Source: GCA-2862585 sp963991165 (GTDB taxonomy: Bacteria > Bacteroidota > Bacteroidia > Flavobacteriales > UBA7312). Taken from it: 14,604 nt of DNA. A program made the position numbers and the translations under genes. The notes below the pieces were generated by a model. That model worked only from the letters and a program-made list of their open reading frames with translations. It was not told the origin of the DNA and searched no databases. How positions within the stretch are numbered: the first letter of the stretch is position 1; every line of letters starts with the position of its first letter. Where the stretch lies: NCBI GenBank assembly GCA_963991165.1, contig CAXDOW010000046.1, positions 1-14,604 of the forward strand, written 5' to 3'. This document shows positions 1 through 6,198 of this stretch, one piece after another.

Positions 1-1500
1 ATTCATCGCTTGTAGCGTACCAGCACCTAGCTTCTGGGCACTACTTTTCTTGATAACAAACTCACCCGGAGTAAGCATAGCGGGTACAGTATCTCTATTA
101 CCAGTTCCGGGAACAAAACCACCCCTAGCAAACTGTTGGATAACACCGCCCTGATTTTTACCCAGACCCTTAAGGGCAGACCCAGCACTAGCAGCAAAAC
201 CACCAAGACCCCTAGCAAATTTAAAGGCAGCAAGGGCACCGATTAGAGGAATAAGTGGCCTTATAGCATCTGCCACCTTGATAAGAGCACTCGCAACTTC
301 TAGAGCAGTACGAGCAAACAATTGAAAAGAGTCACTTCCAGCAATACCACGAACTAAAGCGAGAAACTCTTCTTTGACCTTGGTAATTTGAACAGCTAAT
401 GCCTGTTGTGCTTTTTCTGCATCTGCGGATAAACTATTCTGACCTTCTTGTGCCGCATTAAGAGCATCAACAGCAAGCCCGTACTGCTGAATAAGTGGAA
501 TAACCTTACCAATCTGACGGAAACCACCAAGCTCTTCTGCCACTCTAACAAAGGTAATATCACCCTGCTCAAGACCAGCAAATGCCTTGTTAAGTTTTTC
601 TACCGCTTTTAACGGTCCAACAAACTTACCCTCTGCATCTAAAAGTTCAACACCAAACTGTCTAAGAAATTCAATCGTCTTTGGACGCTGAATACGAGTA
701 AAGATAGTACGCAAACCAGTTGCAATACTTTCAGAACTTTCACGAGTCGTAGCACGAACAGATGTGAACAGTGCGAGTAATTCTTCTAGATTACCACCAG
801 CAGATTTGAACACACCACCAAACCTACGAACAGCAGAAATCAAGTCACCAGACTCAACGGCAAACTGACCGGCAACTGCATTGATAGATCCAAGCTGTTT
901 TTCCAGCTTGCCAACGCCGCCCTCAAATTGAGCGATAATAGCAACCGCACCCTCTGCGGTTTTACTGATATCTTCAAACGTCGGGGCGAGCGTAGTTTTA
1001 GCAAGTGCCTCAATAGCAACATTAAGATCACCAGCCTTGATACCAGCCTGAGAAAGAATTCTAGCCGTACTTAACAACTCTTTACTAGAAGTACCCAAAG
1101 TTACAGATAATCTAGTAATAGTTTTTTCAAGACCTTGTAATTCTTTTACCGTTTTACCAGTGACCTGAGCGATCTTAACAACCTCACGTTGAAAGTCGAT
1201 AGCTTCGTCTACGGCATTTGCAAGGCTATTAGTAAATAGACTAACGGCACGACTAGCGACGGTAAAGGCAGCAAAACGTTTAATGGCTAAACCAAAAGAT
1301 CTACCCATAGCTTCAGCAGCCGAAGCAGCCTTATTGGTTGCAGCGGCTACTTGATTAATTTGTTTTGTAGCCTGTGCAGCAGATTTTACAGTTACAGGGA
1401 TCTGAACACCCTTTAACTGGTTTTGAATCTGGTTTACTACCTTACTAGCGTTTTTAGGTGCTTGTAATTGAAGTTGTGCAGTCAGTACAAATTGAGCCAT
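1..1500 (-). CDS. Phage tail tape measure protein, N-terminal 500 residues (partial)
   Basis: This protein sets tail length and acts as the scaffold around which tube subunits polymerise. The frame is open from an ATG at 1500 to the window edge with no stop, so the C-terminus is missing. Residues 1-60 are Ala/Gln/Lys-rich and probably helical. Residues about 95-330 look like the minor-tail/TP901-type tape measure domain, with stretches such as FQREVVKIAQVTGK, LSTARILSQAGIKAGDL and SESIATGLRTIFTRIQRP. A hydrophobic helix follows at about 406-432 (IRPLIPLIGALAAFKFA). A Gly-rich linker then leads to the motif GNRDTVPAMLTPGEFVIKKS at about 467-486, which I recall from other large phage tape measure proteins. 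A weak Shine-Dalgarno (AAGGG) precedes the start. It lies directly downstream of the chaperone-like genes, the usual place for a tape measure gene. The family call is firm; the function of the DTVPAMLTPGEF motif is not known to me. Confidence 0.93.
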   Translation of the reverse strand, partial: MAQFVLTAQLQLQAPKNASKVVNQIQNQLKGVQIPVTVKSAAQATKQINQVAAATNKAASAAEAMGRSFGLAIKRFAAFTVASRAVSLFTNSLANAVDEAIDFQREVVKIAQVTGKTVKELQGLEKTITRLSVTLGTSSKELLSTARILSQAGIKAGDLNVAIEALAKTTLAPTFEDISKTAEGAVAIIAQFEGGVGKLEKQLGSINAVAGQFAVESGDLISAVRRFGGVFKSAGGNLEELLALFTSVRATTRESSESIATGLRTIFTRIQRPKTIEFLRQFGVELLDAEGKFVGPLKAVEKLNKAFAGLEQGDITFVRVAEELGGFRQIGKVIPLIQQYGLAVDALNAAQEGQNSLSADAEKAQQALAVQITKVKEEFLALVRGIAGSDSFQLFARTALEVASALIKVADAIRPLIPLIGALAAFKFARGLGGFAASAGSALKGLGKNQGGVIQQFARGGFVPGTGNRDTVPAMLTPGEFVIKKSSAQKLGAGTLQAMN

Positions 1501-1539
1501 ATTTTACCCTTAGTGTAAATTTAGACTACACTATCCAAT

Positions 1540-2412
1540 CTAACTTTCCGTATCAGTCTCTTTTGGTTTAGTCTTTGCGGTTCGTCTTTTTGGTTTAGGT
1601 TTGTCCAGAAGATCGTTTTCGTATTCTACAATCTCATAACCACCATCTTCAGACAACCTGTTACCTTCTCTATCTACCCTGTTACCATCTTCGTCAAGAT
1701 AATAACCATCTTCGTCAATTCGCTTACCCTTGGTGTCAATTAAATGCTCTGGATTGTTGGGGTCAACCAAGCTCAGATCATCATTAACGAGGTTAAATTT
1801 GGTAAGAAATTTATTCTCTGGTAAGTTTTTCTCAAAATTACTATCTAAGTTGTAAAGCATCTTACCCAAGAGGCTTGCTGCTTCAAATGCGATTTCATCC
1901 GCACTCTTATTATTATACTCATCATAGTCTTTATACACGGGTTTACCGTCTTTATAAAAAGTACAGTGAGCTACAAGGAAATCAAAACGGGCGTTATCTG
2001 CCAAACTGTCGGCAGTATTCTCTTCTAACCCAATTCTCTCTGCAATTAGGTCTCTTAGATCAGAGCGTTTTCTTCTGATTTCAACGGCAATGTCCCTACC
2101 CTCTGAAACCTTTGGCTTTTTACCATTTTTGCCAAACGAAAGCTCTTTCTCTAAGTTAACAATTGCTTGTGTGATTTCTTCTTCTTCTTTATCTTTCTTA
2201 TCGTCCCAGATGCCACGCTTACGCATCAGAACGGCGAGTTCTTTTTTTGTCAGAATTTCGTCTTGGATACACTGATTCCAGACCTTAGATTTATGCCTAT
2301 CTGCCCTTTTAACAGTATCGTTATTGGGCTTTTGCACATAAATCTCTACTTCCCTTTTTTCTCCATTTTCTGCTTCGATAGTTACCTTGCTTTCCATCTT
2401 ATTTTTAATCAT
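1540..2412 (-). CDS. Putative tail assembly chaperone-like protein (paralogue of the 345-aa gene)
   Basis: This 290-aa, highly charged protein probably helps tail assembly, keeping the tape measure protein soluble during tube growth. That role rests on its place directly upstream of the tape measure gene. Residues 51-150 align by eye with the 345-aa protein two genes upstream. Shared points are DEILTKKEL (51-59), RGIW (66-69), a charged helical segment (75-130), LADNARFDFLVAHC (137-150) and a Lys-Pro-containing segment after it. Residues about 224-258 form five acidic seven-residue repeats of the type x-hydrophobic-D-x-D/E-G-N/Y, and the last 20 residues are Lys/Thr/Pro-rich. The first ATG at 2412 is chosen because AGGAGA sits about 9 nt upstream, but an ATG at codon 6 is possible. 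It starts 1 nt after the 121-aa gene stops. Homologues are familiar from marine phages; the biochemical role is unproven. Confidence 0.7.
   Translation of the reverse strand: MIKNKMESKVTIEAENGEKREVEIYVQKPNNDTVKRADRHKSKVWNQCIQDEILTKKELAVLMRKRGIWDDKKDKEEEEITQAIVNLEKELSFGKNGKKPKVSEGRDIAVEIRRKRSDLRDLIAERIGLEENTADSLADNARFDFLVAHCTFYKDGKPVYKDYDEYNNKSADEIAFEAASLLGKMLYNLDSNFEKNLPENKFLTKFNLVNDDLSLVDPNNPEHLIDTKGKRIDEDGYYLDEDGNRVDREGNRLSEDGGYEIVEYENDLLDKPKPKRRTAKTKPKETDTES
1639..1743 (-). repeat. Five acidic heptapeptide repeats within the 290-aa protein
   Basis: Residues 224-258 read as LIDTKGK, RIDEDGY, YLDEDGN, RVDREGN, RLSEDGG. The pattern is x-hydrophobic-D-x-(D/E/K)-G-(N/Y/K/G). The DNA units are 21 nt long and visibly related (cttcgtcaa and similar triplets recur on the plus strand) but not identical. 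The spacing of acidic residues and Gly suggests turns, and possibly Ca2+ binding or a short solenoid. That is inference. Confidence 0.75.
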
Positions 2413-2413
2413 C

Positions 2414-2779
2414 TTATTCTTCTCCTATCTTTCTTGGAATAACCGGCATGGTCGTTTGATACCTTAGCCATTTAACCTCGTACTGAGCCAACTCTGCATC
2501 CACATTCCTAGACTGAGTGTTGCCCTTGTCTAAAATTTCAGATCGAACTTTCTGAAAAGTGTCATACATAATCTTTTGTTCTGGTGACATTCCTCCGTCC
2601 TGTGATGTCCATAAAAAAGCGAAATGTTCCTCGACAGAGCTTAACGCTCCAATCATTGTAGTTTCCACCTTCTTTTTAAGAATTTTACTTAATCTATCTC
2701 GCGAATCTTGCTTAAACTTATCTTCTCTAACGCTTTTATATTCTGACTGTTGTCTAATCAAATTATCAAAATTTTCCAT
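2414..2779 (-). CDS. Conserved phage protein of unknown function (121 aa) between two chaperone-like genes
   Basis: I do not recognise a characterised family. The protein is soluble and mostly helical in appearance, with no signal peptide or membrane segment. The N-terminal 40 residues are very charged (many Lys, Arg and Asp). A more conserved-looking core follows: MIGALSSVEEHFAFLW (42-57), then VRSEILDKGNTQSRNVDAEL (78-97) and a KWLRYQ segment near the C-terminus. Similar small proteins occur, in my recollection, near tail genes of large marine phages. AGGAG lies 7 nt upstream of the ATG and overlaps the end of the 345-aa gene, whose stop is 2 nt before this start. Its own stop is 1 nt from the next start. 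This tight packing suggests translational coupling of all three genes and a shared job in tail assembly. Confidence 0.75.
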   Translation of the reverse strand: MENFDNLIRQQSEYKSVREDKFKQDSRDRLSKILKKKVETTMIGALSSVEEHFAFLWTSQDGGMSPEQKIMYDTFQKVRSEILDKGNTQSRNVDAELAQYEVKWLRYQTTMPVIPRKIGEE

Positions 2780-2781
2780 TT

Positions 2782-3819
2782 TTATCTCCTAGTTGAATCC
2801 TTGAACATTTGACGTTGTTGATTTTGAATCTCTATTCTTCTGTCATCAAAATCAAAATCCGTCGCTTTTCCAAGTTGTTTTGCCTTAGCAATTCTTTGCT
2901 TTCTTACAACATCTCCCCCGATTGAATTCATACTGTGAATACTTTCTGCTTCCCTTTTAGAATCAGTAAATATCAAAACTTCATCGGCATTTGCTATTTT
3001 TTCGTTGGTCGTTTTTGCTTCTAGTTCTGATTTGGCTTTTTCGCTTGCTTGCTTCTTTCTTTGTATAATAAACCAACCATCAAGCATATCATCGTCATTT
3101 ATTACGTCTTCAGTAGGACAATCCATAGACTCCTGAATGTTGTCATACATGTTTGCCCAGATTAAAATTCCTTTCTGCTCGTTTGACAATGTTCTACTTG
3201 GATCATTCGCAAATAGCGGTGAATGATCCTTTGCATACCAAGCTAACCTCCAAGGGTCATTTCTTGCTAATTCTCTTAACTGTTTTTCATTAAGTTGTGA
3301 TTGGTTAAATTGATAATAAAGATCGCTTATGTCTACATCTTTAAAATCTAAAGGTTGTGAACCAACAAAACAACATCTCTCAAAAAGAAACATCATTTTA
3401 TCTTGAGATGCTAACCCCTCACACGTCTTTGAAAATAACTCGTCTTTTTCTGCCTGCAACTTAGCGAGGGCTTTTTCAGTGGCCCTCAGATAAGTTCTAG
3501 CGGTCTCTCTTAGCTTTTCCTTGCTTCTTGCGTTGAATATCTCTACTTTTAGCTTTTCTATGTTTCCTTCACAAGCCTTGATCTTATCTTCATTTTCTTG
3601 AGACCATAAGCCCCTGTCCATCATCCAATCAAACATCTCATCTTGAGTCATGATCTCATCAGATCTAGCTTGATCAAATGATTCCATGAAAATTTCATTG
3701 GATAAATATTCGTCTTCCAGCGTTGGGTTTAACACCCTAACTTTTACATTTCCTAGTTTGAGATTTAAAAATCCTGATCTTATCCTAGACACAAAATACT
3801 CCCGTTCATAAGTATTCAT
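2782..3819 (-). CDS. Putative tail assembly chaperone-like protein (345 aa), first of a related pair
   Basis: This protein probably acts with the 290-aa paralogue in tail assembly, because the two genes lie between the tail tube and tape measure genes where such chaperones are normally encoded. Visible parts are: an N-terminal beta-like segment (FLNLKLGNVKVRVLNP, 17-32); DEIMTQDEMFDWMMDRGLW (54-72), matching DEILTKKEL...RGIW in the paralogue; a charged coiled-coil-like stretch (75-130); and LASQDKMMFLFERCCF (136-151), matching the paralogue's LADNARFDFLVAHCTF. A unique C-terminal half contains WANMYDNIQE (221-230) and NDDDMLDGWFIIQRKK (241-256). The ATG at 3819 has GAGG 5 nt upstream. Start codon and Shine-Dalgarno sit inside the loop of a perfect 9-bp inverted repeat, and the ATG overlaps the stop of a possible 12-codon leader ORF. 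No frameshift linking it to the next gene is evident. The chaperone role is inferred from position. Confidence 0.72.
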   Translation of the reverse strand: MNTYEREYFVSRIRSGFLNLKLGNVKVRVLNPTLEDEYLSNEIFMESFDQARSDEIMTQDEMFDWMMDRGLWSQENEDKIKACEGNIEKLKVEIFNARSKEKLRETARTYLRATEKALAKLQAEKDELFSKTCEGLASQDKMMFLFERCCFVGSQPLDFKDVDISDLYYQFNQSQLNEKQLRELARNDPWRLAWYAKDHSPLFANDPSRTLSNEQKGILIWANMYDNIQESMDCPTEDVINDDDMLDGWFIIQRKKQASEKAKSELEAKTTNEKIANADEVLIFTDSKREAESIHSMNSIGGDVVRKQRIAKAKQLGKATDFDFDDRRIEIQNQQRQMFKDSTRR

Positions 3820-3842
3820 AAGAACCTCACGATACGGGAGTA
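3797..3842 (-). promoter_or_regulatory. RNA hairpin enclosing the start site of the 345-aa gene
   Basis: TACTCCCGT (mRNA 3842-3834) is perfectly complementary to ACGGGAGTA (3805-3797), giving a 9-bp stem with five G-C pairs. The 28-nt loop carries the GAGG Shine-Dalgarno and the ATG at 3819, plus a duplicated CTTATGAA (3822-3815 and 3812-3805). The left arm lies in codons 5-7 of a possible leader ORF, and the right arm lies in codons 5-8 of the 345-aa gene. A ribosome on the leader would melt the stem, so translational control is a plausible inference. The inverted repeat itself is directly visible. Confidence 0.55.
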
Positions 3843-3854
3843 ATTGAATTTCAT
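3816..3854 (-). CDS. Possible 12-residue leader peptide coupled to the 345-aa gene
   Basis: A short ORF encodes MKFNYSRIVRFL. Its ATG (3854) has a good Shine-Dalgarno (AAGGA, about 7 nt spacing) in a purine-rich stretch. Its TGA overlaps the downstream ATG as ATGA (3819-3816). Codons 5-7 form one arm of the hairpin enclosing the downstream start, so translating the leader would open that hairpin. No amino-acid run suggesting starvation-type attenuation is present. With only 12 codons chance is a real alternative, but a well-placed Shine-Dalgarno, ATGA overlap and stem placement together argue for a regulatory leader. Confidence 0.4.
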   Translation of the reverse strand: MKFNYSRIVRFL

Positions 3855-3873
3855 AATTAATTCCTTTCCTTTG

Positions 3874-3920
3874 CCCATCAACGTTACTTGCTATCCTAAA
3901 TGCTGTCGCAAGTTGATGGG
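3874..3920 (-). other. Bulged 13-bp RNA hairpin in the tube/chaperone gap
   Basis: On the mRNA, CCCATCA (3920-3914) pairs with TGATGGG (3880-3874), and ACTTGC (3913-3908) pairs with GCAAGT (3891-3886). A 5-nt bulge (AACGT) and a 16-nt loop complete it. An alternative pairing gives an uninterrupted 9-bp outer stem, CCCATCAAC/GTTGATGGG. No U-run follows, so it does not look like an intrinsic terminator. It ends about 20 nt before the leader ORF start. Possible roles are an RNA processing site, a barrier to exonucleases, or a fold that shapes translation of the downstream genes. Confidence 0.55.
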
Positions 3921-3927
3921 TGTGTCC

Positions 3928-3950
3928 ACTAACAATTATTACTTGTTAGT
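3928..3950 (-). terminator. AT-rich hairpin just after the tail tube gene (weak terminator or 3' stabiliser)
   Basis: ACTAACAA (3950-3943) and TTGTTAGT (3935-3928) form a perfect 8-bp stem with a 7-nt loop, starting 7 nt after the tube gene's stop codon. In the direction of the genes the stem is followed by GGACAC, not a U-run, so classical termination is doubtful. A T-run (ATTTTTG) follows it on the plus strand, where no gene needs it. Partial termination or protection of the tube mRNA 3' end is possible. Confidence 0.35.
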
Positions 3951-3957
3951 ATTTTTG

Positions 3958-5160
3958 TTAGGTTACAAGATCAACTGGGAATGGTCCTAAACCTATATCG
4001 TTTGCAAATCCGTCACCATTAAATCCAGCGCTCAGTGTTATTCCGCCAAAACCAATTAATCCTTGATTCAGTCGATCCTGAATGTCTAGCTGGTTGAAGT
4101 TAGAGAAGCTGTAGGTGCATGATACGTTACCACCACCAGCGTCACCACCACCATAACTTACAGAGGACAATTTGTTTTTGTTTCCAAGGTCAATTCCAAG
4201 ACCACCCCTCGTAAACATAAAGATGGATTCGTTAGAAACATTGTTACCAGAGTCAACGGTGTCATACAAGGAACTATCACCAAATTCGTAAGCACTTACA
4301 AAGTCACCTGAGGTGGTAATAGCTTCGATTTCGCAGGTAACTTCAATCGGAAAGTTAGCAGGTCGGAAGTAAGGGGTTTTACGTCCCAACTCAAGAATAT
4401 CTTCACGACCAAAGTCTGTACTACAAGTAAAGTTTTGAATGTGAATTCTAGGAGTACCATCTGCATTGGCTGCATTGCCGTATCCAGAGCCTACAACCCC
4501 CTGAATAACAGTTGGAAGAATACATCCGCTAAGAAGAACATCTTCACGCCGTTGAATACCACCAGAAGCGGAACCTGCAACACCAAGAGCTTTAGGTGAG
4601 TCTGTACCGTTGAAACCTGCGACGTCGGAATCTTTAATTTTAGTGTCAGAACCTGTTAGCCATATTTTGTTATTACCAATCAATGTAACAGACTCGGTTG
4701 CATTTCCATCAACTGGAATAGTGTAGCTAACGGAAGAAACATACATACCAGAACAGTAAATTTCAACTTCTGCATTACCACTGTTATCCTGTGCGCTAGC
4801 AACATTGTTAGACTTAGCGTCAAAGATACCAAGACGAAGATCGCACTTAACGTCTGATCTAGCGGCAAGACCACTATTAACAGTTCCGGCTACAGAATCA
4901 ATACCGGTAGACGCCATATGATAAATCAATGGATATCCATCAATAACCTTTTCCAAAGTTACTTCTACGTCTGGAGTACCTTCAATGTTTTCATAAATTT
5001 CGATTTGAGCAAGCTCAAAAGCCTGTTCCAAGTTAAAGTTGGTGGTCATACCAACACTTTGAACGCCGTGCGCCATATCACCTGTAGCTAGGACATCGTC
5101 ACCCTCGTTGGTGATTGCTACCGCTTGACAGGCGTAAAATATTCTATTGTTTTGGGACAT
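3958..5160 (-). CDS. Major tail tube protein
   Basis: This 400-aa protein probably polymerises into the hollow tail tube through which DNA passes. The clearest signature is near the N-terminus: FELAQIEIYENIEGTPDVEV (48-67) followed by TLEKVIDGYPLIYHMAS (68-84). I recall this from tail tube proteins of large environmental phages. The rest is rich in beta-prone segments, Gly and Ser, with few charged helices, as expected of a tube or shell protein. A Gly-rich stretch, SYGGGDAGGGNVSCTYSFSN, lies near residues 335-354. No signal peptide or membrane segment is seen. AGGAGAG lies 6 nt upstream of the ATG at 5160, with a small hairpin and a TATAAT hexamer upstream of that. Position fits: after the neck and terminator-position genes and before the chaperone-like genes and tape measure. 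An alternative is another abundant virion protein with a tube-like fold. Confidence 0.8.
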   Translation of the reverse strand: MSQNNRIFYACQAVAITNEGDDVLATGDMAHGVQSVGMTTNFNLEQAFELAQIEIYENIEGTPDVEVTLEKVIDGYPLIYHMASTGIDSVAGTVNSGLAARSDVKCDLRLGIFDAKSNNVASAQDNSGNAEVEIYCSGMYVSSVSYTIPVDGNATESVTLIGNNKIWLTGSDTKIKDSDVAGFNGTDSPKALGVAGSASGGIQRREDVLLSGCILPTVIQGVVGSGYGNAANADGTPRIHIQNFTCSTDFGREDILELGRKTPYFRPANFPIEVTCEIEAITTSGDFVSAYEFGDSSLYDTVDSGNNVSNESIFMFTRGGLGIDLGNKNKLSSVSYGGGDAGGGNVSCTYSFSNFNQLDIQDRLNQGLIGFGGITLSAGFNGDGFANDIGLGPFPVDLVT

Positions 5161-5178
5161 TTAAATCTCTCCTAATTT

Positions 5179-5194
5179 GAAAATGAAGATTTTC
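5179..5194 (-). other. Small hairpin in the tail tube 5' leader
   Basis: On the mRNA, GAAAAT (5194-5189), loop CTTC (5188-5185) and ATTTTC (5184-5179) form a 6-bp stem with a four-base loop, just 5' of the AGGAGAG Shine-Dalgarno (5173-5167). If transcription starts from the TATAAT nearby, this would be the very 5' end of the message, a position known to stabilise some bacterial and phage mRNAs. The stem is short and AT-rich, so the role is uncertain. Confidence 0.35.
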
Positions 5195-5200
5195 TATTGA

Positions 5201-5206
5201 ATTATA
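5201..5206 (-). promoter_or_regulatory. Possible -10 element (TATAAT) upstream of the tail tube gene
   Basis: A perfect TATAAT reads from 5206 to 5201 on the minus strand, in the 57-nt gap before the tube gene. About 6 nt downstream is a purine at 5194, giving a leader of about 34 nt. No convincing -35 hexamer (TTGACA-like) is found 16-18 nt upstream. TATAAT also occurs by chance elsewhere in this AT-rich sequence, for example overlapping gene junctions near 14036 and 14277. It would make sense as an extra promoter for an abundant protein, but support is weak. Confidence 0.25.
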
Positions 5207-5217
5207 CACATAAATTC

Positions 5218-6198
5218 CTAGATATTTGATTTTATTCCTAAAGTAGTAAACCTGACAATTCCTCCAAACAAATCAGGAGTTGTCATATCCATATTCTCTA
5301 CGATAGTATTCTCCATACGGAAATTACCCCCATTATAACTTTCTATAATTTCTGGATAAAGTAACGCACTTGGATTTGGACTTCCGTAACTATTTAATGG
5401 ATATTTATCCTCTGTATGTAGCTTGTCGCTGTCAATAATTTGAATACTTTTATCATTTTGCAGAGAAACTATGTCTACAAGCATATTTCTTGTTTGTTCG
5501 TCCTCTGCTATGCAGTGAGCAATAATATCAGTATAAACCCATTGACCGCCACCAAGTTGATAACCTTTAAACCGCCTCACTGGTACTATTTCAAAAGCTA
5601 TGGCTGGTAATTGTAATCTGGATTCTGGGGGTATATCCCAAGATCCTGTGCTAACATCATAGAAATTGCTAGTTGGTTGCAAGGTATCTGACTGTATCTC
5701 CCTGAGCCAAGGTACATTATTTGAATAAACAACGTTGATGAATTTGTAAGAATATTCCGCTTGGACAACAGATCCTGTTGGAATAGGCGAATCAAAAACA
5801 ACCCTACCGTTAAAATAATCAACATGGTGTGAATACTGCCCTACCCCAGAAGTTGGTTCAAACTGGTCATTGATGTAAACACCGGAAATCCCCGGAGAAT
5901 CTACATTTGTGCCAACAATAGGGGCATCTAGGTTTACACCTGAAACACCGCTTTGCCAAACCCAATTCTGACGAAAACCTTCCCATACTTGACCAGAGGC
6001 GAATGAATCATTTGAGCTAAGTCTCAACCGACTCATGTCCTGCCCGTTTGGGGCAAGCTCACCTTTGGTTACATTGAAATAGTTTCCTTTCTCAAGAAGT
6101 GCCCAATCAAAATATTCAACTAAAGCATCTTGAATATTATTGTTTAGGCTGTAATCTTGTATACTATCAAAGCCCTTCAATCCATAATAATTAGGCAT
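5218..6198 (-). CDS. Virion protein in the tail-terminator position (326 aa)
   Basis: The gene sits between the neck and tail tube genes, where long-tailed phages usually encode the tail terminator or completion protein. I recall close relatives in marine phages but no experimentally assigned function. At 326 aa it is larger than typical terminators. Visible features are FDWALLEKGNYFNVTKGE (30-47), GQVWEGFRQNWVWQSGVSG (69-87), a Gly/Val/Ser-rich stretch to about 120, YFNGRVVFDSPIPTGSVVQA (128-147), and later PAIAFEIVPVRRFKGYQLGG with a TDIIAHCIAEDE segment. The C-terminus resembles an edge strand (FGGIVRFTTLGIKSNI). The protein is beta-rich with no membrane segment. AGGGGAG lies 6 nt before the ATG at 6198, and the start overlaps the end of the neck gene by 8 nt. 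The SGVSGVN motif recurs in the giant fibre. The terminator role is inference. Confidence 0.7.
   Translation of the reverse strand: MPNYYGLKGFDSIQDYSLNNNIQDALVEYFDWALLEKGNYFNVTKGELAPNGQDMSRLRLSSNDSFASGQVWEGFRQNWVWQSGVSGVNLDAPIVGTNVDSPGISGVYINDQFEPTSGVGQYSHHVDYFNGRVVFDSPIPTGSVVQAEYSYKFINVVYSNNVPWLREIQSDTLQPTSNFYDVSTGSWDIPPESRLQLPAIAFEIVPVRRFKGYQLGGGQWVYTDIIAHCIAEDEQTRNMLVDIVSLQNDKSIQIIDSDKLHTEDKYPLNSYGSPNPSALLYPEIIESYNGGNFRMENTIVENMDMTTPDLFGGIVRFTTLGIKSNI

Noticed and set aside
27..1031. Three short minus-strand frames of 61-70 codons
   Set aside because: They are out-of-frame shadows inside the tape measure gene. Their Leu/Val-rich composition reflects the Lys/Ala-rich gene read in another frame.
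2405..2430. Possible +1 frameshift fusing the 121-aa and 290-aa genes
   Set aside because: The frames are offset correctly for +1, but the downstream frame is closed by a stop at 2427-2425 just upstream, no slippery sequence is present, and the 290-aa gene has its own Shine-Dalgarno and ATG.
2766..2778. A-AAT-TTT slippery-like heptamer at codons 2-4 of the 121-aa gene
   Set aside because: It fits a -1 slippery pattern but lies at the very start of the gene. A shift there would link no known domains and has no supporting downstream structure that I can see.
3928..3960. Intrinsic terminator on the plus strand (hairpin followed by ATTTTTG)
   Set aside because: No plus-strand gene or promoter precedes it, so there is nothing to terminate. 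The T-run is a by-product of an A-rich stretch after the tube stop codon.
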